Source of the DNA: Pedobacter cryoconitis
GTDB taxonomy: Bacteria > Bacteroidota > Bacteroidia > Sphingobacteriales > Sphingobacteriaceae
DNA length: 64,000 nucleotides
Direction of reading: 5' to 3'
Assembly: GCF_014200605.1 (NCBI RefSeq)
Contig: NZ_JACHCE010000003.1
Span: 310,001-374,000 of the forward strand
In this document: one piece after another, positions 18,291 to 27,813 of the stretch
How the letters are laid out: every line of letters starts with the position of its first letter
Position numbering within the stretch: position 1 is the stretch's first letter
Position numbers and translations under genes: made by a program
The notes under the pieces: generated by a model
Databases searched by the model: none
Told to the model about the DNA's origin: nothing
The model's input: only the letters and a program-made list of their open reading frames with translations

Positions 18291-19456
18291 AAATTATTTA
18301 CTGTAGTTTTTATGTGGTGCAGTGCTTCTCCAAGAATAGATTCTGAGGTGGCAAAACTCATTCTGATGAAGCCTTCTGCACCTTCACCGAACCACTGTTT
18401 AGCACCTGGTACGACTGCGACTTTAGCTTTATCCAATAAGAGCTGATAGATTTCCTGACTGGTTTTATTTGTACCGGTAATATCTGTGAATGCAACGTAA
18501 CAACCTTCCGGGGAAATACATTTAAACCCCTGGGTAGCATTTAGTTCTGCAACTGCCAGATCTCTCATTTTTTGAAGGTGTACCAGAAATTCATCAAGCC
18601 AGTATCCACATTCATTGAGTGCTGTTGTAGCCGCAACCTGCGAAAGTATGTTGGCCCCATGAATGGTAGAACCATGAAGAGAGACTTCGAACAACCGGTC
18701 ATAATGCACCTGATTGGACGCCATTACTGCTCCTATTCTTAATCCGGCCAGCCCGTAGGATTTACTAAAACCTGTTACGGTTACGGTCTGATTTCTGATT
18801 TCTTTATTTAATGAAGCTATACTTGTATATAAATGAGGAGTATAAACAATATCACTCCATATTTCATCTGATAAAATGATAAGCCCGTGTTTGATAGCGA
18901 TTTCTCCTAATTGGAGTAATTCGTCACTTCTAAAAACCTTACCAGTTGGATTTAATGGATTGCACAGGCAAATCATACGGGTTTTACTGGTAATCAGCTG
19001 TTCCAAATGATCAAAATCAACAGCATCAGATCCCGGTGGGATAGCGAAAGGAACAGCTACGCCTCCTACAGCCTCTGTGGAATATCTGAAAAGAAAGTCT
19101 ACAGGATCAAAAATTATGGCCTCATCACCAGGAGAAAGAAAAGCTTTGCAGGTTAAATAAATACCAAAAGCTGCACTGTCCACCGGAAATATAAAATCAG
19201 GATTCGCTGGAATTCTGCGTTTATTGGTGAAATAGGCCGCTAAACTTTCCTTGAAATCAGGTAATCCGGCAGGCGGGCCATAAGATAGATATCTATCTTT
19301 CGTAAATCGAATGATAGATTCAGCAATCTCAGGTGCGCTAGGGAAATCAGGATCAGCAGCTGTCAAAGGGATAACCCCCTCAGCAACAGTAGCCCAGCGT
19401 AAATTAAACGCTCTTTTCTTTAATATATCCAGGTTGACAGAGTGGGATTGAAACAT
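18287..19456 (-). CDS. Fold-type I PLP-dependent aminotransferase
   Basis: The 389-residue cytoplasmic enzyme has the class I/II aminotransferase motifs: YLSYGPPAGLPDFKESLA in the N-terminal region, LCNPLNPTGKVF near 160-172, and the PLP lysine in SFSKSYGLAGLRIG near 230-245. The N-terminal PLTAADPDFPSAPEI faintly recalls PatB/MalY-type lyases, so a C-S lyase is possible. It starts 9 nt after the response regulator at 19466 and ends overlapping the monooxygenase, giving a kinase-regulator-aminotransferase-monooxygenase run on one strand. Confidence 0.85.
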   Translation of the reverse strand: MFQSHSVNLDILKKRAFNLRWATVAEGVIPLTAADPDFPSAPEIAESIIRFTKDRYLSYGPPAGLPDFKESLAAYFTNKRRIPANPDFIFPVDSAAFGIYLTCKAFLSPGDEAIIFDPVDFLFRYSTEAVGGVAVPFAIPPGSDAVDFDHLEQLITSKTRMICLCNPLNPTGKVFRSDELLQLGEIAIKHGLIILSDEIWSDIVYTPHLYTSIASLNKEIRNQTVTVTGFSKSYGLAGLRIGAVMASNQVHYDRLFEVSLHGSTIHGANILSQVAATTALNECGYWLDEFLVHLQKMRDLAVAELNATQGFKCISPEGCYVAFTDITGTNKTSQEIYQLLLDKAKVAVVPGAKQWFGEGAEGFIRMSFATSESILGEALHHIKTTVNNL

Positions 19457-19465
19457 CCTCTAAAA

Positions 19466-19855
19466 CTATAAATTTTCCAGAATTTCGAGAAACTTTTCTT
19501 TAACCAATGGCTTGATTATAAATTCACAGACCTCATTTATATTTTTTGAGCGCTCCATCTCGTGAGGAGATATGGAAGAGGAAACTATATACAGTTCATT
19601 TTTCTTGGCAAAAGATGGATACAGGTCCTGATATTCAGTCAGAAATTCCCAGCCATCCATAACCGGCATGTTTAGATCAAGGAAAATAATATCAGGTAAT
19701 AATTCCTTTTTATCCTGAATCTCTTTAAGATAGGTAATCGCCTGCAGGCCGTCCGAAAATACTTCTACTTCAACATTTTCAGACACTTTGAGCATTGTCT
19801 TTTTTGTAAGAAATACAAAAATATCATCATCATCAATGAGATATACTTTTTTCAT
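19466..19855 (-). CDS. Single-domain CheY-like response regulator
   Basis: The 129-residue receiver has an acidic patch DDDD at 8-11, acceptor Asp60 in FLDLNMPVMDG and a Lys in IIKPL near the end. There is no output domain. I start it at ATG 19855, whose first A is also the last base of the kinase TAA (TAATG). A TTG two codons upstream is less likely. It is the probable phosphorelay partner of the kinase at 19855-21363. Confidence 0.9.
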   Translation of the reverse strand: MKKVYLIDDDDIFVFLTKKTMLKVSENVEVEVFSDGLQAITYLKEIQDKKELLPDIIFLDLNMPVMDGWEFLTEYQDLYPSFAKKNELYIVSSSISPHEMERSKNINEVCEFIIKPLVKEKFLEILENL

Positions 19856-21363
19856 TACCAATTCATATTTTGATTTACAAATTCTATAGAAAAAATAGAT
19901 CCCTGATCAGGAAAACTCTCTACCCAAATCTTACCTCCCATAGCTTCAACTTGTGTTTTTGTCATAAATAATCCCAGACCTTTAGCATCCGGATGACGGT
20001 GAAATACCTTTCCAATTTTAAAAATGTTATCTTTATGTTTCACAAGATCTATGCCTAATCCGTTATCCTGAACGGTCAATACGATATTTCCTTCCTTAAC
20101 TTTAGAAGCAAGATTCAGGGATAGCTGTCTTTCAGGCGATTGATACTTGATCGCATTACTGATCAGGTTATAAAATATACTGGCCAGATATTTATGCGGA
20201 TATAATACAGCAGGTGCATCTTCAAAATCGACCTTTATTTTGGCCTTTGCTTTCTGGATTTCTACATATAATCCATCCAGTGCTTCCTGCAGACAGGTAC
20301 TAAAATTCAGTCTGTCCAATTTAATATCTCTGTCTAATCTGATTTGTATGGACTCTACCAGCTCATTAAATGTGCTCTTTAGATTTTCAATTACAGGTTC
20401 CAGTTTTGAAACCAGCAATTTTTGTTCTTCTGCATCCTCGGCTTCTTGTATAAATTCTGCCAGCATCGCCATATTGATTAATGGCCCGCGGAGATTATGC
20501 GAGACTACATTACAGAAATCTATCAGCTGGGTATTCTGAATGGCCAGCTGCTCCATGATCATTGTTTGTTTCTCTTCGAGCAGCTTACGTTCGGTGATGT
20601 CTATTCCAAAACCAATAACCATAATGAAATTTCCCTTTTCATCATGCATTGGAAACATTCTCCGCAGAAATGTGATTGTATTTCCTTCAGGGTCTTTTTG
20701 ACTTTCTTCCCATCCTATGGCTTTTCCTGTACTTTTCACTTCCAGAAACTGCTCCCGCCTTTCCATAGCAATCTTTGGGTCCCGATTCCTGAAGGCACCG
20801 TATTCAAAGTCATCTTTACCTATAATGAACTTTCTGTACTCTTCATTTTTAATTGCCATCGGGTTAGCAAAAAGATATCTGTGGTCGGCATCAAAAACGA
20901 CAATATCTGTTGGAATATTATTCAGGATACTTTCATAAAATTCCTTGATACTATTGTTAATAACCGGAAGTTTAAGCTGTAAGAGTGTAGTCACCTGCTG
21001 TGCAAGTAAAGCGAGACCTTTATGTTGTTCCTGATTTAAAGTAACCGGAACCGGACCGGCCACACTTAAATGTCCAATTACAAGATTCTTATTAACGACA
21101 ATCGGTATAGCAACAAAAAACGGGAAGTCTTCTTCTACAGAATTGTCTCTTGGTGTTTCTTTAATTTCTATACCCAGTTTTGCTTTATACCAGATTCTGT
21201 CTTTATCTACAAAAGTGATCGCAGAAACCGGTGCCTGCGCTATTATAGCAGCAAGCCTGACAATATTGTCAAACTCCTGTTCTTCACCAGTATCCAAAAT
21301 TTCCAACACATAAAGCGCATCAATTCTGTCAGCTTCATTCCTAAGTGATGGGATATTAATCAT
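19855..21363 (-). CDS. GAF-PAS sensor histidine kinase
   Basis: The 502-residue soluble kinase has a GAF domain at about 1-135, PAS at about 140-260 ending in DITERK, and the acceptor His290 in SHNLRGPLINMAML. The HATPase domain is at about 370-495 (DNGLGIDLVKHKD, GLGLFMTKTQ). The GAF start (ALYVLEILDTGEEQEFDNIVRLAA) resembles the GAF of the hybrid kinase at 437-3208, but the domain is shorter. It overlaps the CheY-like regulator by one base. It may control or be co-produced with the downstream aminotransferase and monooxygenase. Confidence 0.92.
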   Translation of the reverse strand: MINIPSLRNEADRIDALYVLEILDTGEEQEFDNIVRLAAIIAQAPVSAITFVDKDRIWYKAKLGIEIKETPRDNSVEEDFPFFVAIPIVVNKNLVIGHLSVAGPVPVTLNQEQHKGLALLAQQVTTLLQLKLPVINNSIKEFYESILNNIPTDIVVFDADHRYLFANPMAIKNEEYRKFIIGKDDFEYGAFRNRDPKIAMERREQFLEVKSTGKAIGWEESQKDPEGNTITFLRRMFPMHDEKGNFIMVIGFGIDITERKLLEEKQTMIMEQLAIQNTQLIDFCNVVSHNLRGPLINMAMLAEFIQEAEDAEEQKLLVSKLEPVIENLKSTFNELVESIQIRLDRDIKLDRLNFSTCLQEALDGLYVEIQKAKAKIKVDFEDAPAVLYPHKYLASIFYNLISNAIKYQSPERQLSLNLASKVKEGNIVLTVQDNGLGIDLVKHKDNIFKIGKVFHRHPDAKGLGLFMTKTQVEAMGGKIWVESFPDQGSIFSIEFVNQNMNW

Positions 21364-21394
21364 ATGCAGGTTTCAGTCAACAATTTTGACGATA

Positions 21395-21402
21395 CAAAGC
21401 TA
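21395..21402 (-). promoter_or_regulatory. Candidate promoter of the GAF-PAS kinase operon (-7 box)
   Basis: On the minus strand the sequence reads TAGCTTTG, an exact TAnnTTTG match, about 30 nt before the ATG at 21363. No clear -33 TTG was seen. Confidence 0.45.
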
Positions 21403-21617
21403 ATTATTAGATTGATTCTTTTGTTAAAAAGAAAACGCCTTGTCATCATTTATCCAAGATAGAATTTTTTCTCCACATTCAATCCTGCTCAAAAGTAAAC
21501 TGCCGTTCTTTTTATTCACCGTCTTTCTGAATATGTGAATAAAGCCCGCTCATTTTATTCATTATCTGTAAAAAAATTAAGAAATTGTCAGGATGTTTGA
21601 ATATTTTAGATTTTTAA

Positions 21618-22796
21618 ATGGTTATGAGACAAAACTTTAGGTATCAGACAGGATATAAGACTGAGCATATAATGGGATATGCTGAGATGAATAGAAACTT
21701 TCTTGCAATCATTGAAAAGTGTAATGATCTAATATTTTTTACAAAAAAAAATGGGGAGTTCATTCATGTAACTACAGCCGTTGAAAGACTATTTGGTTTT
21801 AGCAATACTGAATTACTGCAAATCAATATTACTGATCATATTCACCCGGAAGATATAAATGGTATCAAAGAGAAACTTCAGCTGGCACTGGCCACTGCGG
21901 GCGCAACAGTTAATCTAAAATTCAGGAACAGAACAAAGCTGGGAGAATACCGCTGGATAGAGGGAACTGTGATCAATATGCTTGATGATACTATGCAAGC
22001 CTTAATGATAAGATTTAATGATATTACTGATCGTATAAATGCTGAAAATGAACAGGCGTTGCTTATCCAGGACTTTACAAAAAGGAACCAGGACCTTAAT
22101 CAGTTCGTTTATATTATTTCACATAACCTGAGAACACCCTTAGCAAACCTGATCGGTTTGATTAATATCCTGGAGATTGATCTGCTGGATGATTATAATA
22201 AAGGAATAGTTGACTTATTTAAATCCTCTACGGACCGGCTTAGTGAAACAGTTTTTGATCTCACACATATTTTAACACTCAAAGACAACCAGGGTGTAAA
22301 AATCACGAAGGTAAATGTGCTGAAAATATTTGAAAAAGTATGCCATTCATTTCATGAGCAGATTAAACAACTGGGCGTTAAATTGATTTTAAACTTTGAT
22401 TGTAATCATATACTTTTTAATAAAAGTTATCTGGAAAGTATATTAATGAACCTGTTGTCAAATGCGATCAAGTACAGGATGCCTGACAGACAACTGGAAA
22501 TCAGGGTAGACTTATCCAGGGACTATCAGAATACTTGTACCTTAATTTTTTCTGACAATGGGATGGGTATTGATATGAAAACCAATAAGGATAAGATTTT
22601 TGGGCTCCATCAACGGTTCCATAGCCATATTGCCGGAAATGGAGTGGGTTTATTTATCACTAAATCTCAAATCATTTCTCTGGGCGGAAATATTGATGTC
22701 ACCAGCAAAATTAATGAGGGAACAGCATTTACGATTACTTTCTGTGGAGATGTTCTTAGCTTGTCAAACCAGAACCGCCTGCCTGTCCTACAATAG
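21618..22796 (+). CDS. PAS-domain sensor histidine kinase
   Basis: The 392-residue soluble protein has one PAS domain (about 25-140, ending DITDRI), acceptor His169 in SHNLRTPLANLIGL, and a full HATPase domain (SILMNLLSNAIKY, DNGMGID, GVGLFITK). It is a paralogue of the sensor-less kinase at 9915-10718, which looks like its C-terminal half. Its last 41 nt overlap the last codons of the convergent truncated kinase at 22756. Two starts are possible (MVM); the first is used. Confidence 0.9.
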   Translation: MVMRQNFRYQTGYKTEHIMGYAEMNRNFLAIIEKCNDLIFFTKKNGEFIHVTTAVERLFGFSNTELLQINITDHIHPEDINGIKEKLQLALATAGATVNLKFRNRTKLGEYRWIEGTVINMLDDTMQALMIRFNDITDRINAENEQALLIQDFTKRNQDLNQFVYIISHNLRTPLANLIGLINILEIDLLDDYNKGIVDLFKSSTDRLSETVFDLTHILTLKDNQGVKITKVNVLKIFEKVCHSFHEQIKQLGVKLILNFDCNHILFNKSYLESILMNLLSNAIKYRMPDRQLEIRVDLSRDYQNTCTLIFSDNGMGIDMKTNKDKIFGLHQRFHSHIAGNGVGLFITKSQIISLGGNIDVTSKINEGTAFTITFCGDVLSLSNQNRLPVLQ

Positions 22797-23997
22797 ACTT
22801 GATTGCCATGTTCAGCTTTTGAGAAGAGTCATTTAAAAAATTCAAGGTCTCTTGTGTATCTTCTCCGGGATATTTGATCAGAAACTCTGTTAAACTCATA
22901 ATATTCGCTAAAGGAGCCCGGACCATATGGCTTTGTATCCATGCAATTTCTTTCAGATCTCTATTCTGACGCTCAATTTCTTTGATATAATTTATTCTTT
23001 CGGATACATCGGTGGCTAATACCAGCCTCGCTTCTCTTTCTTCGAAACGAATCGTATTGGTCTCTATTTCTACCGGGAAAACTTCTTTATTTTTATTAAT
23101 ATGAATTAATATCCCTGAATAATCCCTGTTTTTGATCATACTATGCAGATCCATCAATTTACTGCTTTCTGATTGCGGACGTATATCCACAATGTTCATC
23201 TGTAAGAATTCCTCTTTTGTATAACCGTATTTATTACAGGCAGCTTCATTGGCGTGCAAAAACCGGCCGTCTTCCATGTCAAATACATACATCGGAACCG
23301 GGTTTGCTTCAAAAGTATTCCGGAAATACCGCTCTGAGGCATCAAGCCTTGATATAAGATTTGCTTCTTTTTTTATAGTCTGCTCCAATCCATTTAAAAC
23401 CTTACTGATGAGCATGACGCTAATGAGACTGACAAAGATCAGGTTACCTGAATAGGATGCCCATAAAGGTAAGTCATAGCTTTGAAGCAAAGGGCTTTCA
23501 AATAGCTTATACTGTATTACAGCACCGAAACCTGCACAAATCAGGACATTCAGACCGACAAGCCAGTAAGCAGCCGGACGCGGAAAAATCATAGCAGAGA
23601 ATATCGTGATAATAATCAGATAAAGTACGCCTGGTCCTTCTGAACCCAAAACTGCTATATAAATGATCGCTAGCGCATAAAGAAGAAATAATGCTAGGAT
23701 TTTCCTGGTATGGATCATGATTTTCTTATTGAAAATGATAGATAATAGAGCAAAAACAAAAATAACGTTAAACCACTGAACTATAGTACTGCCAGCAAAA
23801 AAACCAAAAGTCACGGAAGAGACAAATGCTATTATGCTAACAATAAACCCATAGCTGATCACATTGGTGAAAAGTCTTTTGCGCCAGAAAACATGCTCCT
23901 CTTCTGAAGGATCTGAATTCCTCAACACCGCCTGTTCGATCTGACGTTTAACTTTCCACCAATATTCTCTAAGTGAAAACATATTTTTTATGCCCAA
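22756..23997 (-). CDS. Membrane PAS sensor with phospho-acceptor helices but no ATPase domain
   Basis: The 413-residue protein has about six membrane helices between residues 40 and 215, then a PAS domain (about 222-345). The dimerisation helix has His357 in SHMVRAPLANIMSL. It stops 57 residues later, after the second helix (LNFLNDSSQKLNMAIKSIVGQ), without any N, G1 or G2 box. The stop lies inside the 3' end of the opposite-strand kinase at 21618-22796. It either lost its ATPase domain in a rearrangement or acts as a phosphotransfer or scaffold partner for another kinase. The start overlaps the upstream gene by 10 nt; an ATG at 23982 would avoid this. Confidence 0.8.
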   Translation of the reverse strand: MGIKNMFSLREYWWKVKRQIEQAVLRNSDPSEEEHVFWRKRLFTNVISYGFIVSIIAFVSSVTFGFFAGSTIVQWFNVIFVFALLSIIFNKKIMIHTRKILALFLLYALAIIYIAVLGSEGPGVLYLIIITIFSAMIFPRPAAYWLVGLNVLICAGFGAVIQYKLFESPLLQSYDLPLWASYSGNLIFVSLISVMLISKVLNGLEQTIKKEANLISRLDASERYFRNTFEANPVPMYVFDMEDGRFLHANEAACNKYGYTKEEFLQMNIVDIRPQSESSKLMDLHSMIKNRDYSGILIHINKNKEVFPVEIETNTIRFEEREARLVLATDVSERINYIKEIERQNRDLKEIAWIQSHMVRAPLANIMSLTEFLIKYPGEDTQETLNFLNDSSQKLNMAIKSIVGQAGGSGLTS

Positions 23998-24896
23998 AGA
24001 TTAACAGGATAAACACCTTCATCTGCAAGCTTCTGCAATGCAGCTTTTACTATAGGTGCGTCTTCTTTAAAGGTTACGCCGAACCATTTTGCCTGTGTAG
24101 GAATCATTTTCACTACACCCTCTCCAGATTTAATCAGTATATCTGCAACTTCAGGGATAAGGAATTCAGCTTTAAGCTCCGTTATATTCTTATCCAGGAA
24201 TTTATAGTATTCTCCCTCAGACCAATTGACAAATTCTGGTGTAAAACAAAAGAAATTCATACTTACTTTGGTATCCAGAGGTAATTCTATAATCGAATCA
24301 TCTACTTTAGTAAATGCCTTAGCATCCTGCTTGTAAATTTCTTTACGTTCTGTAATACTTACAATTTCGTTCTGTGCATTTACATTGATTTCGCCACGGG
24401 TTACTGATCCATTATCGCTCAGCGTATTCTTAAGCTCATAGCCAATACATGCATACTTATTTACTGCTATTTGTGTAGTCAAAAAGTTATAGGCCTGTTT
24501 AAAAGCATCAAAACCATAAAAATCATCCGCATTAATTACGGCAAATGGCCCGTCCAATATTTCTTTACAGCATAATAAAGCATGGGAAGTTCCGAATGGC
24601 TTTGTTCTGTCCGCAGGAATTTGTCTTCCTCCGCTAAAGCTTTCAAGTGATTGATATACGTATCCGGTTGAGATTTTATCCTTTAATTTTGGTTCTATAG
24701 CTTCTTTAAACGCAACAGAGAACTCTTCTCTGATAATAAATATTACTTTTCCAAATCCGGCTTTTATAGCGTCATAAATGGAGTACTCCATTATAGTTTC
24801 TCCGGAAGGGCCGAAAGATTCAATTTGTTTATTTCCTCCATATCTGCTAGCCATACCTGCAGCTAAAATGACAAGAGAAGGTTTTGTTGTATCCAT
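23988..24896 (-). CDS. Sugar nucleotidyltransferase
   Basis: The 302-residue GT-A-fold protein starts with the NTP-binding signature LVILAAGMASRYGGNKQIESFGPSGE (residues 8-33). It continues with INADDFYGFDAF near 118-130, where the paired acids bind metal. This class makes NDP-sugars from sugar 1-phosphates, but the specific sugar cannot be read from sequence. It sits next to the polysaccharide locus, though it is separated by the methyltransferase on the other strand. The following membrane sensor overlaps its stop. Confidence 0.8.
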   Translation of the reverse strand: MDTTKPSLVILAAGMASRYGGNKQIESFGPSGETIMEYSIYDAIKAGFGKVIFIIREEFSVAFKEAIEPKLKDKISTGYVYQSLESFSGGRQIPADRTKPFGTSHALLCCKEILDGPFAVINADDFYGFDAFKQAYNFLTTQIAVNKYACIGYELKNTLSDNGSVTRGEINVNAQNEIVSITERKEIYKQDAKAFTKVDDSIIELPLDTKVSMNFFCFTPEFVNWSEGEYYKFLDKNITELKAEFLIPEVADILIKSGEGVVKMIPTQAKWFGVTFKEDAPIVKAALQKLADEGVYPVNLWA

Positions 24897-24984
24897 AGAA
24901 TTTTAAAATAGTTGAATACAAATTAGCAAAAGTTACTCCATTTTTTTTTAAGATTGCTGAATAGGCCGTTGATAAAATTACAAG

Positions 24985-24992
24985 TACCTTTG
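24985..24992 (+). promoter_or_regulatory. Candidate methyltransferase promoter (-7 box)
   Basis: TACCTTTG is an exact TAnnTTTG match. It lies one base before an in-frame ATG (24994) and 20 nt before a second ATG (25012), which argues for the second as the true start. Confidence 0.5.
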
Positions 24993-25011
24993 TATGGAGC
25001 AGGAAATTACT

Positions 25012-25593
25012 ATGATTGACAATTTTTCGAGCGATGCCGCCTTTGACAGTTTATATTCGCTGAGAGCACAACAGCTATCTTCTATCCATTGGACTCCTAT
25101 TGAAGTTGCAAAAAAAGCCGCCGCATACCTCACTGGTGGTCCGGCTGGTAAAAACATTCTGGATATAGGAAGCGGCGTTGGTAAATTTTGTATTGTAGGC
25201 GGCCATATTTTTCCAGACCATATTTTTCATGGTGTGGAGCAGAGGAAAGCTTTAATAGACGAGGCAATTATTGCCCAAAATGCAACAAACACTCCTAACG
25301 TCCATTTCATTCACGCTAATTTTAATGAACTGGACATGGATAAGTATGATCATATCTATTTCTATAACTCTTTCAGTGAAAACCTGTTTCACTACAAGCC
25401 TATAGATAATCTGATTGATTGTTCTGAAGCTATTTATAATGAATACCTTTCTCTTTTTTATGAGATATTGGAAGATAAGCCTTCTGGTACACGTGTTGCC
25501 ACTTTTCATTGTGACGATAACTATATTCCGCCTTCGTACAAAAGAGTACAGCATGTAACCGGCGAATCCTTAAAGTTATGGATTAAACAATAA
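25012..25593 (+). CDS. Class I SAM-dependent methyltransferase
   Basis: The 193-residue protein has the Rossmann SAM-binding motif ILDIGSGVGKFCIVG and an acidic VEQRKALID about 20 residues later. The conserved fourth strand appears as YDHIYFYNSF. The substrate is unknown. The start is ATG 25012 because the ATG at 24994 lies one base after the -7 box; using 24994 adds six residues. It ends 11 nt before the convergent polysaccharide gene at 25605, with no terminator hairpin between them. Confidence 0.85.
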   Translation: MIDNFSSDAAFDSLYSLRAQQLSSIHWTPIEVAKKAAAYLTGGPAGKNILDIGSGVGKFCIVGGHIFPDHIFHGVEQRKALIDEAIIAQNATNTPNVHFIHANFNELDMDKYDHIYFYNSFSENLFHYKPIDNLIDCSEAIYNEYLSLFYEILEDKPSGTRVATFHCDDNYIPPSYKRVQHVTGESLKLWIKQ

Positions 25594-25604
25594 CTGACCT
25601 GGTA

Positions 25605-27539
25605 TTAAGATTTTACATCCAGGTCTTCAAAGATTGAGTTTTTGCTTTTGTATTCTTTAACCAGTTCTTTCATCAAAGTAACAACCTGCAGATCATCACA
25701 TCTTTTAGCATGTTCGATAAGGGCATAAATCTGAAGCTGGATCTCATCAAATGCATATTCCCTTACTTTACCTATCATAATTTTTTCATGATGTGTAGGC
25801 ATCGTATTTTCATTATCATTTAATAACTCTTCGAATAGTTTTTCTCCTGGTCTTAATCCTGAATATTCAATTTGAATATCCTGATTAGGCACAAGTCCTG
25901 CCAATTGAATCATCTTTTTAGCCAGATCGACAATTTTTACAGATTTACCCATGTCAAAAATGAAGATCTCACCACCATCTCCCATACACCCTGCTTCAAG
26001 CACCAGACGGCAGGCTTCGGGTATGGTCATGAAATAACGGGTAATCTCAGGATGGGTCACGGTAACCGGTCCTCCTTTTTCAATTTGCTGTTTGAATCTT
26101 GGTATCACTGATCCGTTTGATCCTAATACGTTTCCGAAACGGGTCGTGATAAATTTGGTAATTGGTTTTACATCAAGTTCGTTGATATAACTTAATCCAT
26201 TACTAAAGATATGGTTATTGTTATGAAGAGAATTGTTAAGTGACTGTACATAGATTTCGGCAATTCTTTTGGAAGCACCCATCACATTGGTAGGGTTTAC
26301 AGCTTTATCCGTAGAAATCATGACGAATTTCTGTACACCATACTTCACAGCCTTGTCTGCAATTGTTTTTGTACCCAGTACGTTCGTTTTAATGGCCTCA
26401 CATGGATTATCTTCCATCAGAGGCACATGTTTATAGGCTCCGGCATGGTAGACGTAGTGAGGCTTAAAAGTACTGAATAAGTGCTCCATTCTTTTTTCAT
26501 CACGTACGTCACCTATAAAGGCATGGAAATTCTGATTCTTTGCAGTTTCAGTCAATTCCAGGTATAATTCGTGTAATGCTGTTTCTGATTGATCACAAAG
26601 GATAATCAAACCTACTTCAAATTTAGTCAGCTGACGTACAATCTCACTTCCGATAGAACCTGCTGCTCCGGTAATTAAGATACGCTTGTTTCTAAGCTGA
26701 TGACCAATTCCTTCAATATCGATGTGAATAGACTTACGGTCCAACAGGTCTTCGATATTTAATTTCTTAATCTGAGTTGGCTGTAATTTCCCATCTGTCC
26801 ACACATTAGGCGGTGGGATGTTTAATACTTTAATCCCATTTTCAAGACAAACATCTACGATCTGGTTTTTTCTTTCTTTAGGAATGGTATAGGAAGCGAA
26901 GATGATTTCATCAAGCTGATGTTCTACAATAAGGTTTACAAGATCCTTAGCATCAAGGATTTTAATCCCGTCAATGGTTTTACCCATTTTACGCTGATCA
27001 TCGTCTACGAAGGCTATGATATTCTTATTCACATGCGGATCATGGTCAAAAGTTCTTTTAGTAGCTACTCCGGCTTCACCAGCACCGTAAATCATAACTC
27101 TAATCTTATCAAGTTTCAGGTTTTTGATATAGATAAAGAAGTATTTGATCAGTACACGGTAGGTTATTAACAGCAGAAAGCTGGATAAACCGTTAATAAT
27201 AAGAACACTATTTGGGATTATGGGTGAGTTACCAGTGGCTACAAACGACATGTTAACCAGAAAAAATGTACTGTTAATTACAATTACAGCATATAGAATA
27301 CGGAAAGTATCCTGAGCACTTGTATAGCGGATGATGCCAGAAAATGTTTTGACTTTTAGAAAGACTAGTGTACTGATCACAGTTGTAACCAATACATTTC
27401 TACTAAACTCTACATAATCTAACGTAGAGAAGTCAAAATTTCTTTTAATCAGGTAAGCCAATGTTAACGATACAAAACATATCGTTAAATCAAGCGTAAA
27501 TATTATCCATCTGGGAACTATGTTTATTTGACTGAACAA
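25605..27539 (-). CDS. WbpM/CapD-type NDP-sugar 4,6-dehydratase, membrane-anchored
   Basis: The 644-residue protein has four N-terminal membrane helices (about 10-125), a CoA-binding-like Rossmann domain (about 140-265, GAGEAG), and a C-terminal SDR domain with GAAGSIGSEIVRQL. The active site reads MxxxK (MGASK) instead of the classical YxxxK, as known for WbpM and FlaA1. These enzymes convert UDP-GlcNAc to the 4-keto-6-deoxy sugar. With the reductase at 30442 and the transferase at 29463 it matches the WbpM-WbpV-WbpL set that makes and loads a QuiNAc- or FucNAc-type first sugar. It is the last gene of the locus in reading direction. Confidence 0.92.
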   Translation of the reverse strand: MFSQINIVPRWIIFTLDLTICFVSLTLAYLIKRNFDFSTLDYVEFSRNVLVTTVISTLVFLKVKTFSGIIRYTSAQDTFRILYAVIVINSTFFLVNMSFVATGNSPIIPNSVLIINGLSSFLLLITYRVLIKYFFIYIKNLKLDKIRVMIYGAGEAGVATKRTFDHDPHVNKNIIAFVDDDQRKMGKTIDGIKILDAKDLVNLIVEHQLDEIIFASYTIPKERKNQIVDVCLENGIKVLNIPPPNVWTDGKLQPTQIKKLNIEDLLDRKSIHIDIEGIGHQLRNKRILITGAAGSIGSEIVRQLTKFEVGLIILCDQSETALHELYLELTETAKNQNFHAFIGDVRDEKRMEHLFSTFKPHYVYHAGAYKHVPLMEDNPCEAIKTNVLGTKTIADKAVKYGVQKFVMISTDKAVNPTNVMGASKRIAEIYVQSLNNSLHNNNHIFSNGLSYINELDVKPITKFITTRFGNVLGSNGSVIPRFKQQIEKGGPVTVTHPEITRYFMTIPEACRLVLEAGCMGDGGEIFIFDMGKSVKIVDLAKKMIQLAGLVPNQDIQIEYSGLRPGEKLFEELLNDNENTMPTHHEKIMIGKVREYAFDEIQLQIYALIEHAKRCDDLQVVTLMKELVKEYKSKNSIFEDLDVKS

Positions 27540-27813
27540 GATTTTATATTTTAATAATCCACGAATTTAATCAAAAAATCATACCAAGTTAAAATTAACT
27601 AACACTCACTATTGAAATGATAAAAGAGATTTGTGACTAATTCGTCATTTACCCCCACAAACAAGTTAAAAACACGATCAAAACTCTATTTAAATTTTCT
27701 ATTTCATAAAAAACAACTCAAAAAGATAATGTTATTTTATTTTTAAAATTTGCTTTGATTTTGACAGCATGACCTAAAAAATGAACATCTTGCTATCATA
27801 GTGTCTGTAAAAT

